A stretch of DNA of 64,000 nucleotides from Cellulomonas xylanilytica (lineage in GTDB: Bacteria > Actinomycetota > Actinomycetes > Actinomycetales > Cellulomonadaceae): the NCBI RefSeq assembly GCF_007989805.1, contig NZ_BJUB01000008.1:186001-250000 (forward strand). The letters are read 5' to 3'. Positions 45,558 through 54,525 of the stretch are shown one piece after another (within the stretch, counting starts at the first letter, position 1; each line of letters opens with the position of its first letter). A model generated the notes under the pieces. It saw only the letters and a list, made by a program, of their open reading frames with translations. It had not been told where the DNA came from and did no database searches. The translations under genes were made by a program, and so were the position numbers.

Positions 45558-46294
45558 CCGTCGTGGACGGGCCCGTCCTCGCGCTGCGGGGGGTGTCCAA
45601 GAGCTACGGCGCCGCGCGCGCCCTCGTCGACGTGGACCTGCAGGTGCACGCCCACGAGGTGGTCGCGGTCATCGGCGACAACGGCGCCGGCAAGTCCACG
45701 CTTGTGGGTGCGCTGACCGGTGCGCTCGTGCCCGACGAGGGCGAGGTGCTCGTCGACGGCAGCCCCGTGACCCTGTCGGACCCGTCGGTCGCGCGCGGCC
45801 TCGGGATCGCGGCCGTGTTCCAGGACCTCGCGCTGTGCGCCAACCTCGACGTCGTGGAGAACCTCTACCTCGGGCACGAGGCCCAGCGCGGGCTGCTACT
45901 CGACGAGGTCACCATGGAGAAGCACGCGTGGGAGCTGCTCAACCAGCTCGCCGCCCGGGTGCCGTCCGTCCGGGTGCCCGTCGCGGCGCTGTCCGGCGGG
46001 CAGCGGCAGGCGGTCGCGATCGCGCGCTCGCTGCTGGGCGAGCCGCGCGTGATCGTGCTCGACGAGCCGACCGCGGCCCTCGGGCTGCGGCAGACGGCCG
46101 AGTTCCTCACGCTGGTCGAGCGCCTGCGCGAGCGCGGGCACGGCGTGCTGCTGACCAGCCACTCGCTGGCCGACGTGCAGGCGGTCGCCGACCGCATCGT
46201 CGTCCTGCGGCTGGGTCGCACCAACGGGGAGTTCGACGCCGCGAGGACCAGCTACGAAGAGCTGCTCGCCGCCGTCACGGGGATCCAGCGATGA
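45554..46294 (+). CDS. Sugar ABC ATP-binding protein, single-domain XylG-like
   Basis: This 246-residue ATPase has Walker A GDNGAGKSTL, signature LSGGQRQAVAIARSL, Walker B VIVLDEPTAAL and H-loop LLTSHSL. Most CUT2 ATPases (XylG, RbsA) are tandem-domain proteins of about 500 residues. This one has a single domain and must act as a homodimer. It overlaps both neighbours by four bases. Confidence 0.9.
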   Translation: MTVVDGPVLALRGVSKSYGAARALVDVDLQVHAHEVVAVIGDNGAGKSTLVGALTGALVPDEGEVLVDGSPVTLSDPSVARGLGIAAVFQDLALCANLDVVENLYLGHEAQRGLLLDEVTMEKHAWELLNQLAARVPSVRVPVAALSGGQRQAVAIARSLLGEPRVIVLDEPTAALGLRQTAEFLTLVERLRERGHGVLLTSHSLADVQAVADRIVVLRLGRTNGEFDAARTSYEELLAAVTGIQR

Positions 46295-47463
46295 GCGAGT
46301 CGGGGCTGGTGGCGACGACCTGGCAGAAGCTGCGCACCGGCGACCTCGGCGTGCTGCCCGTCGCCGTGGTGCTCGTGCTCATCGGGCTGGTGTTCCAGGT
46401 GCTCAACCCGCACTTCCTGTCCGCCGACAACCTGGTCAACCTCACGCAGCAGTCCGCCGCCACCGGGGTCATCGCGCTCGGCGTGGTCCTCACGCTGCAC
46501 GTCGGGCAGATCGACCTGTCCGTCGGCGCCGTCTCGGGGCTGGCCGCGGCCGTCGTGGCCGTCGGCTCCGTCCAGCTGGGCTGGCCGCTGTGGCTCGCGG
46601 TCCTGGCGGCGCTCGCGGTCGGCGTGCTCGTCGGGTCCATCTACGCGGCGCTGCACACCCGGCTGGCGGTCCCCAGCTTCGTCTTCACCCTGGCCGGGCT
46701 GCTGGTGATCACCGGGCTGCAGATGCGCGTGCTGGGCCCCACCGGGTCCGTGAACCTGCCGTTCGAGTGGTGGCTGGTGCGGTTCTGCCAGACGGCGTTC
46801 CTGGCCCCCGCGACGTCCTGGGCGATCGTCGCGCTCGTCGTCGCCGGCTACGCCGCGGGCCGGGCGACCGACCGGATCCGCCGGGTCCGCGCCGAGCTGC
46901 CCGTCGCACCCCTGTGGGAGGTCGTCGCCCGGGTCGTGGCGCTGGCCGCCCTGCTCTCGGTGGTCGTCGCCTACCTCGGCACCAACCGGGGCGTGGGCGC
47001 GGTGTTCGCGCTGTTCGTCGGGCTCGTCGCGCTCACGGACCTGCTGCTGCGCCGGACGCGCTGGGGCCGGTCGGTCCGGGCCGTCGGGGGCGACGCGGAG
47101 GCCGCCCGCAAGGCCGGCGTGCCCGTGCGTCGCGTGTTCGTGTCCGCCTTCGTCGCGTGCTCGACCCTCGCGGCGCTCGGTGGGGTCCTGGCCGTCGGCC
47201 GGCTCGCCGCCGCGAACCAGGGCAGCGGCGCGGGGGACACCAACCTCACCGCGATCGCGGCCGCCGTGATCGGCGGGACCAGCCTCTTCGGTGGCCGCGG
47301 CTCGGCGTGGTCGGCGCTCGTCGGGATCCTCGTCGTGCAGTCCATCTCCACCGGGCTCACCCTGCTCAACCTCGACCAGTCCGCCCGCCTCGTCGTCACT
47401 GGCCTCGTGCTGGCGGTCGCCGTGACCATCGACGCCCTCCAGCGCCGCGCCCGCGAGGCCTGA
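46291..47463 (+). CDS. Sugar ABC permease, XylH-like
   Basis: This 390-residue CUT2 permease has a long array of helices with the family motifs LTLHVGQIDLSVGAVSGLAAAV, AVPSFVFTLAGLLVITGLQ, GGDAEAARKAGVPVRRVFVSAFVACSTLAALGGVL and AAVIGGTSLFGGRGS. Its length and the insert after the sixth helix fit XylH rather than RbsC. It is the last gene of the ROK operon. Confidence 0.92.
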   Translation: MSESGLVATTWQKLRTGDLGVLPVAVVLVLIGLVFQVLNPHFLSADNLVNLTQQSAATGVIALGVVLTLHVGQIDLSVGAVSGLAAAVVAVGSVQLGWPLWLAVLAALAVGVLVGSIYAALHTRLAVPSFVFTLAGLLVITGLQMRVLGPTGSVNLPFEWWLVRFCQTAFLAPATSWAIVALVVAGYAAGRATDRIRRVRAELPVAPLWEVVARVVALAALLSVVVAYLGTNRGVGAVFALFVGLVALTDLLLRRTRWGRSVRAVGGDAEAARKAGVPVRRVFVSAFVACSTLAALGGVLAVGRLAAANQGSGAGDTNLTAIAAAVIGGTSLFGGRGSAWSALVGILVVQSISTGLTLLNLDQSARLVVTGLVLAVAVTIDALQRRAREA

Positions 47464-47537
47464 CCCGGCCGCTTCGCTCGGGCCGGCTCGCGCGTGCCGA
47501 GCGGTCCAGCTCCTCGTCCGGTCCGGCGGGCAGCGCG

Positions 47538-47566
47538 GGCGTGGTCCTGCCGGGCAGGACCACGCC
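47538..47566. terminator. Bidirectional terminator between XylH-like and esterase genes
   Basis: A perfect 12-bp stem (47538-47549 with 47555-47566) and 5-nt loop lies between convergent genes. Confidence 0.78.
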
Positions 47567-47583
47567 GTCACGCCGTGCTGCGC

Positions 47584-48954
47584 TCAGCCGCGGGAGCAGG
47601 GTGCGCCGTTGAGGACGAAGCTCGTCGGCGCGGCGTTGGTGCCCGGGTGCGAGCCGTTGAGACCCAGCTGGAACGAGCCGCCCGCCGGGACGGAGCCGTT
47701 CCACGCGGCGTTCTTCGCGGTCACGACCGAGCCGGTCTGCGTGGTCACCGAGCTCCACGCCTGCGTCACGGCCTGGCCCGACGGGTAGGTCCAGGTCAGC
47801 GTCCACCCGGTGAGCGCCACGTTCGACCTCACCGCGAGGTTCGCCGTGAAGCCGGTGTTCCACTGGTTGACGGTGTACGTGACCGTGCAGCCGATGGACG
47901 GTGTCGGGCTGGGCGGGGGTGTCGTCGGCGCCGGTGTCGTCGGGGCCGGGGTGGTGGGGGCGGGCGTGGTCGGTGCCGGGGTCGTGGGCGGCGGGGTCGG
48001 CGTCGAGTCGAGCCCGAAGAAGCGCACCGCCGCGGCGGCGTCGACGGGCAGGTTGTGACCGACGTCCTGGAAGGTGATCGCCTCGACGGGCGCGCGGTCA
48101 CCCGTGGCGCCGTAGCGCGTGCGGACCTGGCCGCTCGCGGGCGAGTCGGTCGACGCCGGGGTCGCGCTGACGCCGAGCACGTTCGTCCACTGCTTGATCG
48201 CCTCGCCGTGGTTCACGTAGCTGAGCGTGGTGTCCTGCGACCCGTGCCACAGCTGCACGCGCGGCCGGGCGCCGGTGTAGCCGGGGTAGGCGGCACGCGC
48301 CAGGTCGCCCCACTGCTGACCGGTGCGGACCAGCCGGCCGCCCGAGCAGTCGCTGTTCCAGGGCGCCTGCGAGCCGGTGCCCGGCGGGGGAGAGGTCGTC
48401 GAGAAGCACGTGGCCGGGACGCCCGCGAACGCCGACCCGGCGGCGAACACGTCGGGGTACGTGGCCAGCAGGACCTGCGTCATCATCGCGCCCGACGAGA
48501 CGCCCGTGACGAACACCCTGCTGGTGTCGGTGGTGTACCGCTGCTGCACGTACCGGACCATCGAGACGATGCTCGTCGGGTCGCTCGCGCCGCCGTGCGT
48601 CAGGGCCTCGGACGAGCTCACGTCGAAGCAGCTGCCGCTCCGGTTGGCCTGCGGGTAGATGACGATGTAGCCGTACCGCGTGGCCAGCTCGTCGAACTGG
48701 GAGCCGTCGTACATCGCCTGGGCGGTGCCCGTGCAGTAGTGCACCGCGACGACCACCGCGGGCCTGGCCGGGAGCGAGTCGGGCACGAACAGGCTCATCC
48801 CCAGCTGGCCGGGGTTGCTGCCGAAGCTGGGGACGTTCACCAGGGACGCGGCCTGGGCGGCGGGTGCCGTGGTGAGGGCGGCGGTGGCGAGACCGAGCAC
48901 CCCCAGCGCGAGGGTCGTGGCGGCCGCGACGGTGCGGCGCAGGGACGGCTTCAT
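47584..48954 (-). CDS. Secreted CE1/PHB-depolymerase-type esterase with CBM2
   Basis: This 456-residue secreted enzyme has a signal peptide (about 35 residues ending AAQA), a catalytic domain of the esterase/PHB depolymerase family with the nucleophile elbow GVSSGAMMT and catalytic histidine in DVGHNLPVD, then a TTPAP-repeat linker and a C-terminal CBM2 ([25 protein letters not shown]...VLNGAPC) with end cysteines. Acetylxylan or feruloyl esterase action on plant cell walls is most likely, because CBM2 binds cellulose/xylan. GGAGG lies seven bases before the ATG. Confidence 0.92.
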   Translation of the reverse strand: MKPSLRRTVAAATTLALGVLGLATAALTTAPAAQAASLVNVPSFGSNPGQLGMSLFVPDSLPARPAVVVAVHYCTGTAQAMYDGSQFDELATRYGYIVIYPQANRSGSCFDVSSSEALTHGGASDPTSIVSMVRYVQQRYTTDTSRVFVTGVSSGAMMTQVLLATYPDVFAAGSAFAGVPATCFSTTSPPPGTGSQAPWNSDCSGGRLVRTGQQWGDLARAAYPGYTGARPRVQLWHGSQDTTLSYVNHGEAIKQWTNVLGVSATPASTDSPASGQVRTRYGATGDRAPVEAITFQDVGHNLPVDAAAAVRFFGLDSTPTPPPTTPAPTTPAPTTPAPTTPAPTTPPPSPTPSIGCTVTYTVNQWNTGFTANLAVRSNVALTGWTLTWTYPSGQAVTQAWSSVTTQTGSVVTAKNAAWNGSVPAGGSFQLGLNGSHPGTNAAPTSFVLNGAPCSRG

Positions 48955-48978
48955 CGGTGTCCTCCGGGAGGGTGCGTC

Positions 48979-49001
48979 CGATAGTTTCGACAGCTCTATC
49001 G
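48979..49001. promoter_or_regulatory. Inverted repeat upstream of the esterase gene
   Basis: CGATAG and CTATCG flank an 11-nt spacer 25-47 bases before the esterase start, in an AT-richer patch. It is a candidate operator for a regulator of plant-polymer genes. It does not match the cellulose regulator CebR palindrome. Confidence 0.4.
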
Positions 49002-49071
49002 AATCGTCCTTCGGAGCATGCCGAACCGCCCCGGTGCAGGTCAGGGCACGAAGCGTTTCAGGCCGGTGAGG

Positions 49072-49935
49072 TCAGCGGAAGACGATCGTGCGGTGCCCGT
49101 CGAGGAGCACCCGGTGCTCCGCGTGCCAGCGCACGGCCCGGGCGAGGGCACGGCGCTCGACGTCCTGCCCGAGCGCCACCAGGTCCTCCACGTGCCGGCT
49201 GTGGTCCACGCGCTCGACGTCCTGCTCGATGATCGGCCCCTCGTCGAGGTCGCCGGTCACGTAGTGCGCGGTGGCGCCGATGAGCTTCACGCCGCGATCG
49301 TGGGCCTGGGCGTACGGGCGGGCGCCCTTGAACGACGGCAGGAACGAGTGGTGGATGTTGATCACCTGGCCGGCCAGCGTCCGGCACAGGTCGTCGGACA
49401 GGATCTGCATGTAGCGCGCCAGCACGACCAGCTCGACGTCCAGCTCCTCGACCAGCTCCAGCAGCCGCGCCTCGGCCTGCGCCTTGGTGGCCGACGTGAC
49501 CGGCACGTGGTGGAACGGGATGCCGTAGAACTCGGCCAGCGGAGCCAGCGTGGTGTGGTTGGACACCACCGCGACCAGGTCGATCGGCAGGTTCTCCGAC
49601 CGCTGCCGGAACGCGAGGTCGTTCAGGCAGTGCGCCGCCGTGGAGCCCATGACGAGCGTCCGGACGGGCCGGCCCACCACGTCGAGCGACCAGTCCATCT
49701 CGAACTGCCCGGCGACCGGCGCGAACGCCCGCTCCAGCTCGTCGCGCGGCGTGACCGCCGTGACCTGGACCCGCATGAAGAACAGCCCGGACAGCGGGTC
49801 GCCGAACTGCTGCGACTCGGTGATGTTCCCGCCGTGCTGCGCCAGCACACCGGCGACCGCGTGCACGATCCCGGGGCGGTCGGGGCAGGACAGGGTGAGG
49901 ACCCAGTGGATGGCGTCAGGTGAGTCGGAGGACAC
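49072..49935 (-). CDS. purU: Formyltetrahydrofolate deformylase
   Basis: This 287-residue enzyme hydrolyses 10-formyl-THF to formate and THF, balancing one-carbon pools. An N-terminal ACT domain (HWVLTLSCPDRPGIVHAVAGVLAQHGGNITESQQF) precedes a formyltransferase domain with ARYMQILSDDLC, INIHHSFLPSFKGARPYAQAHDRGVKLIGATAHYVTGDLDEGPIIEQ, holding the catalytic Asn-His-Asp set. The GTG start is preceded by a TACTCT -10 box at a leaderless distance. Confidence 0.95.
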   Translation of the reverse strand: MSSDSPDAIHWVLTLSCPDRPGIVHAVAGVLAQHGGNITESQQFGDPLSGLFFMRVQVTAVTPRDELERAFAPVAGQFEMDWSLDVVGRPVRTLVMGSTAAHCLNDLAFRQRSENLPIDLVAVVSNHTTLAPLAEFYGIPFHHVPVTSATKAQAEARLLELVEELDVELVVLARYMQILSDDLCRTLAGQVINIHHSFLPSFKGARPYAQAHDRGVKLIGATAHYVTGDLDEGPIIEQDVERVDHSRHVEDLVALGQDVERRALARAVRWHAEHRVLLDGHRTIVFR

Positions 49936-49983
49936 GAGGTCCGAGAGTAGTGGTCGCGCGGATCGGCTGACACGATGGGCGCC

Positions 49984-50475
49984 ATGACGCAGCCCGACCT
50001 CGACATCCGTTCCGTGACGATCGACGACGCCGGTGAGCTGCTGACGTTGCGCCGCGCCGCGTTCGTCACCGAGGCCCAGCAGTACGGGGACCCGCACATC
50101 CCGCCGCTCACGCAGACCCTCGAGGAGCTGCAGGAGGACCTCCAGCGCGACGGGGTCATCACGCTCGGCGGCTGGTACGGGCACCGCCTCGTCGGCTCGA
50201 TCAGGATGCTCATCGAGGGTCCGAAGGCGACGCTCGGCCGGTTCGCGGTCGCGCCCGACCTGCAGGGCCAGGGCTTCGGCACGCAGCTGCTGATGGCGAT
50301 CCTGCCGCACCTGCCCGAGGGCATCGAGGAGGTCTGGGTCTTCACCGGCCGCGACTCCGTCCACAACCTCGCGCTCTACGCCAAGCACGGCTACGAGCAC
50401 CAGCACGACCAGACGGCGGGCGACCTGACCTACGCGTACCTGCGCAAGATCCTGGGGGACGGCGGAGCGGAGTGA
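49984..50475 (+). CDS. GNAT family N-acetyltransferase
   Basis: This 163-residue acetyl-CoA-dependent transferase has the GNAT core: LGRFAVAPDLQGQGFGTQLLMAILPHLP binds the CoA pyrophosphate (Q-x-x-G-x-G/A-type loop), and SVHNLALYAKHGYEHQHDQ is motif B. The substrate is unknown. Two in-frame ATGs (49975, 49984) are possible; the second is used. It is divergent from purU by 48 bases. Confidence 0.88.
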   Translation: MTQPDLDIRSVTIDDAGELLTLRRAAFVTEAQQYGDPHIPPLTQTLEELQEDLQRDGVITLGGWYGHRLVGSIRMLIEGPKATLGRFAVAPDLQGQGFGTQLLMAILPHLPEGIEEVWVFTGRDSVHNLALYAKHGYEHQHDQTAGDLTYAYLRKILGDGGAE

Positions 50476-50478
50476 CGC

Positions 50479-51468
50479 TCAGCCGCGGCCGGGCCGCAGC
50501 GCCTCAAACAGGCGGCGCTTGGCACGGATGAGCTGCAGCTCCTTGGCCGAGACGTACGTGCGGATCCCGTCCGGCTCGGGCTCGGCCGGTACCACCGGGG
50601 GCTCGTCCGCCGCAGGCGGTTCCTCGTCGGCGACGTGCCGGACGGCACCGGCGGCGAGCGCGGCCCGCTCGTCGGCGGACGCGCCGCGGGGGATCCGCTC
50701 GAGCCGGGCGTAGAACTCGAGCTCGTTCCGGGCCGTCGCCGTGACCTGCGTGGCGGTGAAGTCGACAGCGCCCAGCCACGCCAGCTCGGCGACCTGCTGC
50801 GCGAACGAGGTCGGCGTGAACGTCCAGACGTGCACGTCGATGTACTCGCCCTCCGCGCGGCGCGCGAGCAGCCCGGGGACGAGCTCCGGGTCGTGCGCGC
50901 GGTCGTCAAGGGTGGGGACCGCGCCGGCCCACAGGGCGTCCGACGTCATCCGGACCGCGGACAGGAAGTGGTCGTACACGGCGCGGACGGACGGCCTCGT
51001 GTCGCCGGCCTCGTGCGCCCCGAGGACCTGCCCGACGGTCGTCTGGGGGCGGAGGGCGTCGAAGGAGTACCGCCGGTCCGGGACGGCGAGGGCCAGGACG
51101 CCGCCGTCCTCGAGCACGGCCGCGACGTCCGACAGCCACCCGATCAGGTCCGGCACGTGCTCGACGACGTGGGACGCGAGGACCCACCGGTACGGGGCGT
51201 CACCCGCGGTCACGTCGCGCAGGCTGTGCAGCACGCCGTCGGCGTCGTGCAGGGGGAGGTCGATGTGCGGGATGTCCTCGACCGCCACGTCGGGGTCCGT
51301 GCCGTACCGCTCCCGCATGGTCTCGGTCGGGTAGATGTCGACGTAGCGCACGTCGCAGGCCGGTCGCAGGGCGATCGGTCGGTGGAGCGGCCCGATCTCC
51401 AGGCCCTTCCCCTCGCCGAGCCCGCCGAGCTCGGTCAGGATCGCTCGTCGCTCGTCCTGACTCGGCAT
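50479..51468 (-). CDS. Class I SAM-dependent methyltransferase
   Basis: This 329-residue protein has a Rossmann methyltransferase core near the N-terminus: GLEIGPLHRPI (SAM-binding motif I), VDIYP, VLASHVVEHVPDLIGWLSDVAAVLEDGGVLALAVPDRRYSFD. The C-terminal third holds a variable acidic/proline-rich region (EEPPAADEPPVVPAEPEPDG). Similar proteins occur in glycan and polysaccharide loci, but the substrate is unknown and no such cluster is visible here. GAGGA lies seven bases before the ATG. Confidence 0.85.
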   Translation of the reverse strand: MPSQDERRAILTELGGLGEGKGLEIGPLHRPIALRPACDVRYVDIYPTETMRERYGTDPDVAVEDIPHIDLPLHDADGVLHSLRDVTAGDAPYRWVLASHVVEHVPDLIGWLSDVAAVLEDGGVLALAVPDRRYSFDALRPQTTVGQVLGAHEAGDTRPSVRAVYDHFLSAVRMTSDALWAGAVPTLDDRAHDPELVPGLLARRAEGEYIDVHVWTFTPTSFAQQVAELAWLGAVDFTATQVTATARNELEFYARLERIPRGASADERAALAAGAVRHVADEEPPAADEPPVVPAEPEPDGIRTYVSAKELQLIRAKRRLFEALRPGRG

Positions 51469-51538
51469 GCGGCTCCTCGGGTCGGTCCTGGCCCACGGGC
51501 GGTCGGGTGCTCCTTCGGACGGTAGCGGTCCGCACCCG

Positions 51539-51574
51539 GTCGTGTCCGCAGTCGTGTCCGCAGTCGTGCCCACA
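51539..51574. repeat. 12-bp tandem repeat, three copies
   Basis: GTCGTGTCCGCA is repeated at 51539-51550 and 51551-51562, with a third diverged copy (GTCGTGCCCACA) at 51563-51574, just upstream of the glyA promoter. Confidence 0.85.
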
Positions 51575-51600
51575 GGGTCCTGCAGCCCTACGATCGTTGC

Positions 51601-51606
51601 TAGGGT
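51601..51606 (+). promoter_or_regulatory. -10 box of the glyA-folD promoter
   Basis: TAGGGT is placed so that transcription would begin at about 51612, the first nucleotides of the ZTP aptamer. The same arrangement is seen at purH (TAGACT). Confidence 0.5.
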
Positions 51607-51609
51607 GTG

Positions 51610-51721
51610 CCGGTCGCGACTGGCGAAACGGGTGGGTCACCACCGGGGAGCGACGCAGCAGCAGACCAACGGGTCGGACGCCTGGGCCCCCGGTCACCAC
51701 ACACGAGTGTGCGGGTGCCGG
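51610..51721 (+). ncRNA. ZTP (pfl) riboswitch upstream of glyA-folD
   Basis: All pfl aptamer blocks are present: GCGACTGGCG (51616-51625), GGTGGGTCACCACCGGGGAGCG (51631-51652) and GACGCCTGGGC (51678-51688). An imperfect hairpin at about 51690-51721 follows and may be the expression platform. ZMP/ZTP binding would raise glyA and folD, which supply 5,10-methylene- and 10-formyl-THF. Confidence 0.93.
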
Positions 51722-51759
51722 ACGCGCGCGTACACGCTGACTGCCGACAGGAGTGCTTC

Positions 51760-53049
51760 ATGAGCGCCGACCAGATCCCTCTGATGGATCAGAACATCTC
51801 CCAGCTGGACCCGGAGATCGCCGCCGTCCTCGACGGCGAGCTCGCCCGCCAGCAGGGCACGCTCGAGATGATCGCGAGCGAGAACTTCGTGCCGCGCGCG
51901 GTCCTGCAGGCGCAGGGCTCCGTGCTGACCAACAAGTACGCCGAGGGCTACCCGGGCCGCCGCTACTACGGCGGCTGCGAGCAGGTCGACATCGCGGAGA
52001 CCATCGCGATCACCCGCGCCAAGGAGCTGTTCGGCGCCGAGCACGCCAACGTCCAGCCGCACTCGGGCGCCACGGCCAACGCCGCCGTGCTGCACGCCCT
52101 GATCAACGCGGGCGACAAGATCCTCGGCCTCGAGCTGGCCCACGGCGGCCACCTCACGCACGGCATGAAGATCAACTTCTCCGGCAAGCTCTACCAGGTC
52201 GGCGCCTACGGCGTGGACCCCGAGACGTTCCTCGTGGACATGGACGTCGTGCGCGAGAAGGCGCTCGAGCAGCGTCCCGACGTCATCATCGGCGGCTGGT
52301 CCGCCTACCCCCGTCAGCTCGACTTCGCGGCGTTCCGGTCCATCGCCGACGAGGTCGGCGCCAAGCTCTGGGTCGACATGGCGCACTTCGCCGGCCTCGT
52401 GGCCGCCGGTCTGCACCCGAGCCCCGTGCCGCACTCCGACGTCGTGTCCTCGACGGTGCACAAGACGATCGGCGGCCCGCGCTCCGGCTTCATCCTGAGC
52501 CGCGAGGAGTACGCCAAGAAGATCGACTCGGCCGTCTTCCCGGGTCAGCAGGGCGGTCCGCTGATGCACGTCATCGCCGCCAAGGCCGTCGCGTTCAAGG
52601 TGGCGGGCACGGACGAGTTCCGCGACCGCCAGCAGCGCACGCTCGACGGCGCCCGCCTCATCGCCGAGCGGCTGTCGGCACCCGACGTGGCCGCCGCCGG
52701 TGTCTCCGTCCTCACCGGCGGCACGGACGTGCACCTGGTCCTGGTCGACCTGCGGCACTCGGACCTGGACGGCCAGCAGGCCGAGGACCTCCTGCACTCC
52801 GCGGGCATCACCGTGAACCGCAACGCGGTGCCGTTCGACCCGCGCCCCCCGCGCGTCACCTCCGGCCTGCGCATCGGCACGCCGGCGCTGGCCACCCGCG
52901 GCTTCGGCGACGTCGAGTTCACCGAGGTAGCGGACATCATCGCCACCGCGCTGATCAACGGTGCCGGCACCGACGTCGCGGCGCTGCGGGCCCGGGTGCT
53001 CAAGCTGACCGACGGCTTCCCGCTGTACTCCGACCTGCAGCAGTACTGA
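51760..53049 (+). CDS. glyA: Serine hydroxymethyltransferase
   Basis: This 429-residue PLP enzyme converts serine and THF to glycine and 5,10-methylene-THF. It shows [65 protein letters not shown] and the PLP-lysine segment [16 protein letters not shown] with Lys235, plus [18 protein letters not shown] lies six bases before the ATG. folD follows with a one-base overlap. Confidence 0.97.
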   Translation: MSADQIPLMDQNISQLDPEIAAVLDGELARQQGTLEMIASENFVPRAVLQAQGSVLTNKYAEGYPGRRYYGGCEQVDIAETIAITRAKELFGAEHANVQPHSGATANAAVLHALINAGDKILGLELAHGGHLTHGMKINFSGKLYQVGAYGVDPETFLVDMDVVREKALEQRPDVIIGGWSAYPRQLDFAAFRSIADEVGAKLWVDMAHFAGLVAAGLHPSPVPHSDVVSSTVHKTIGGPRSGFILSREEYAKKIDSAVFPGQQGGPLMHVIAAKAVAFKVAGTDEFRDRQQRTLDGARLIAERLSAPDVAAAGVSVLTGGTDVHLVLVDLRHSDLDGQQAEDLLHSAGITVNRNAVPFDPRPPRVTSGLRIGTPALATRGFGDVEFTEVADIIATALINGAGTDVAALRARVLKLTDGFPLYSDLQQY

Positions 53050-53930
53050 TGACGGCCCAGCTCCTCGACGGGACCGCCACGGCGGCCCGGATCAAGGCCG
53101 AGCTCACCGAGCGGGTCGCCGCGCTCGCGACGCGTGGCGTGCGCCCGGGGCTCGGCACGCTGCTGGTCGGCGACGACCCCGGCTCGCGCTGGTACGTCGC
53201 CGGCAAGCACAAGGACTGCGCCGAGGTGGGCATCGCCTCGATCCGTGAGGACCTGCCGGCCACGGCCACGCAGGACGAGATCGAGGCGGCGGTCACGCGG
53301 CTGAACGAGGACCCGGAGTGCACCGGGTTCATCGTGCAGCTGCCGCTGCCGCAGGGCATCGACACCAACCGGGTGCTCGAGCTGATCGACCCCGACAAGG
53401 ACGCGGACGGGCTGCACCCGACCAACCTCGGGCGCCTGGTCCTGCGGGTCAACGAGCCGGTCACCTCACCGCTGCCGTGCACGCCGCGGGGCATCATCGA
53501 CCTGCTGCTGCGCCACGACATCGACCTGCGCGGTGCGGACGTCGTGATCGTCGGACGCGGGGTCACCGTGGGCCGCTCGATCGGGCTGCTGCTGACCCGT
53601 CGCGAGATCAACGCGACCGTGACGCTCACGCACACGGGCACCGACGACCTCGCGGAGCACACCCGGAACGCCGACGTCGTCATCGCGGCCGCCGGGGTCC
53701 CGGGGATCATCACCGCGGACATCATCAAGCCGGGCGCCGTCGTCATCGACGTCGGCGTCTCCCGGTCCACCGACCCCGAGACCGGCAAGAGCCGCGTCGT
53801 CGGGGACGTGGACCCCGGCGTGCGCGAGGTGGCCTCGTGGGTGTCGCCGAACCCCGGCGGGGTCGGGCCGATGACGCGCGCGATGCTGCTGAGCAACGTC
53901 GTCGACACCGCGGAGCGGCTGCTGGGGTGA
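53049..53930 (+). CDS. folD: Methylene-THF dehydrogenase/cyclohydrolase
   Basis: This 293-residue bifunctional enzyme makes 10-formyl-THF from 5,10-methylene-THF via the methenyl form. It has [27 protein letters not shown] (with the active Tyr and Lys), [40 protein letters not shown] (NADP fold) and [14 protein letters not shown]. Its ATG overlaps the glyA stop (TGATG), so both depend on the ZTP riboswitch. Confidence 0.97.
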   Translation: MTAQLLDGTATAARIKAELTERVAALATRGVRPGLGTLLVGDDPGSRWYVAGKHKDCAEVGIASIREDLPATATQDEIEAAVTRLNEDPECTGFIVQLPLPQGIDTNRVLELIDPDKDADGLHPTNLGRLVLRVNEPVTSPLPCTPRGIIDLLLRHDIDLRGADVVIVGRGVTVGRSIGLLLTRREINATVTLTHTGTDDLAEHTRNADVVIAAAGVPGIITADIIKPGAVVIDVGVSRSTDPETGKSRVVGDVDPGVREVASWVSPNPGGVGPMTRAMLLSNVVDTAERLLG

Positions 53931-53945
53931 CTCCTGTCGGTGGTC

Positions 53946-53978
53946 GGGGCCAGGCTGTCCCTCGGGACGGCCGGCCCC
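53946..53978 (+). terminator. Possible folD terminator
   Basis: An interrupted inverted repeat (GGGGC...GTCCC with GGGAC...GCCCC, 3-nt loop) begins 16 bases after the folD stop. Internal mismatches make it weaker than the other hairpins listed. Confidence 0.4.
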
Positions 53979-54000
53979 GGCCGTCGGAGAGGGAGCAGCC

Positions 54001-54480
54001 ATGGGTATCGTCCGTCCGCACCTCTGGTTCCACGACCAGGCGGTGCACGCCGCCCGGTTCTACGCCGAGGTCATCCCGAACACCGTGATCCACTCGATCG
54101 CGACCGCCCCGCCGGGCACCCCGGGCGTCGCCGAGGGGACCGAGTTCATCGTGGAGCTCACGATCGACGGCATGCGTGCCACGTTCCTCAACGCGGGCCC
54201 CGCGTTCACGCTCGACGAGGCGTTCTCGTTCGTCCTCGACTGCGCCGACCAGGCGGAGGTCGACCACTACTGGGAGACGCTGACCGCCGACGGCGGGACG
54301 CCGAGCCAGTGCGGCTGGCTCGTCGACAGGTTCGGCGTCTCGTGGCAGATCACGCCCGTGCAGCTGGACGACGTGATGTCCCGACCCGACCGCGAGGGCG
54401 TCGCGCGCGCGATGGCGGCGATGCTGACCATGGGCAAGCTCGACATCGAGGGCCTCGAGGCGGCGTACCGGGGCGAGTGA
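54001..54480 (+). CDS. VOC family protein, PhnB-like
   Basis: This 159-residue protein starts MGIVRPHLWFHDQAVHAARFYAEVIPNT and continues with TIDGMRATFLNAGPAFTLDEAFSFVLDCADQAEVDHYWETLTADGG and CGWLVDRFGVSWQITP. This is the PhnB/3-demethylubiquinone methyltransferase-like branch of the vicinal oxygen chelate fold. It is not a real ubiquinone methyltransferase. The substrate and metal are unknown. GAGAGGGAG precedes the ATG. Confidence 0.88.
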   Translation: MGIVRPHLWFHDQAVHAARFYAEVIPNTVIHSIATAPPGTPGVAEGTEFIVELTIDGMRATFLNAGPAFTLDEAFSFVLDCADQAEVDHYWETLTADGGTPSQCGWLVDRFGVSWQITPVQLDDVMSRPDREGVARAMAAMLTMGKLDIEGLEAAYRGE

Positions 54481-54525
54481 CCGCCACTGGTTCGAGCTGT
54501 CGGCGGCATCGGGTTGGATGGTCCG

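Noticed and set aside
47938..47995. Short repeats that resemble a small CRISPR-like or minisatellite array
   Set aside because: They encode the TTPAP linker of the CBM2 esterase, in frame and without spacers.
54001..54480. Ubiquinone methyltransferase
   Set aside because: The family name is historical; the protein has the VOC fold and no SAM-binding site.
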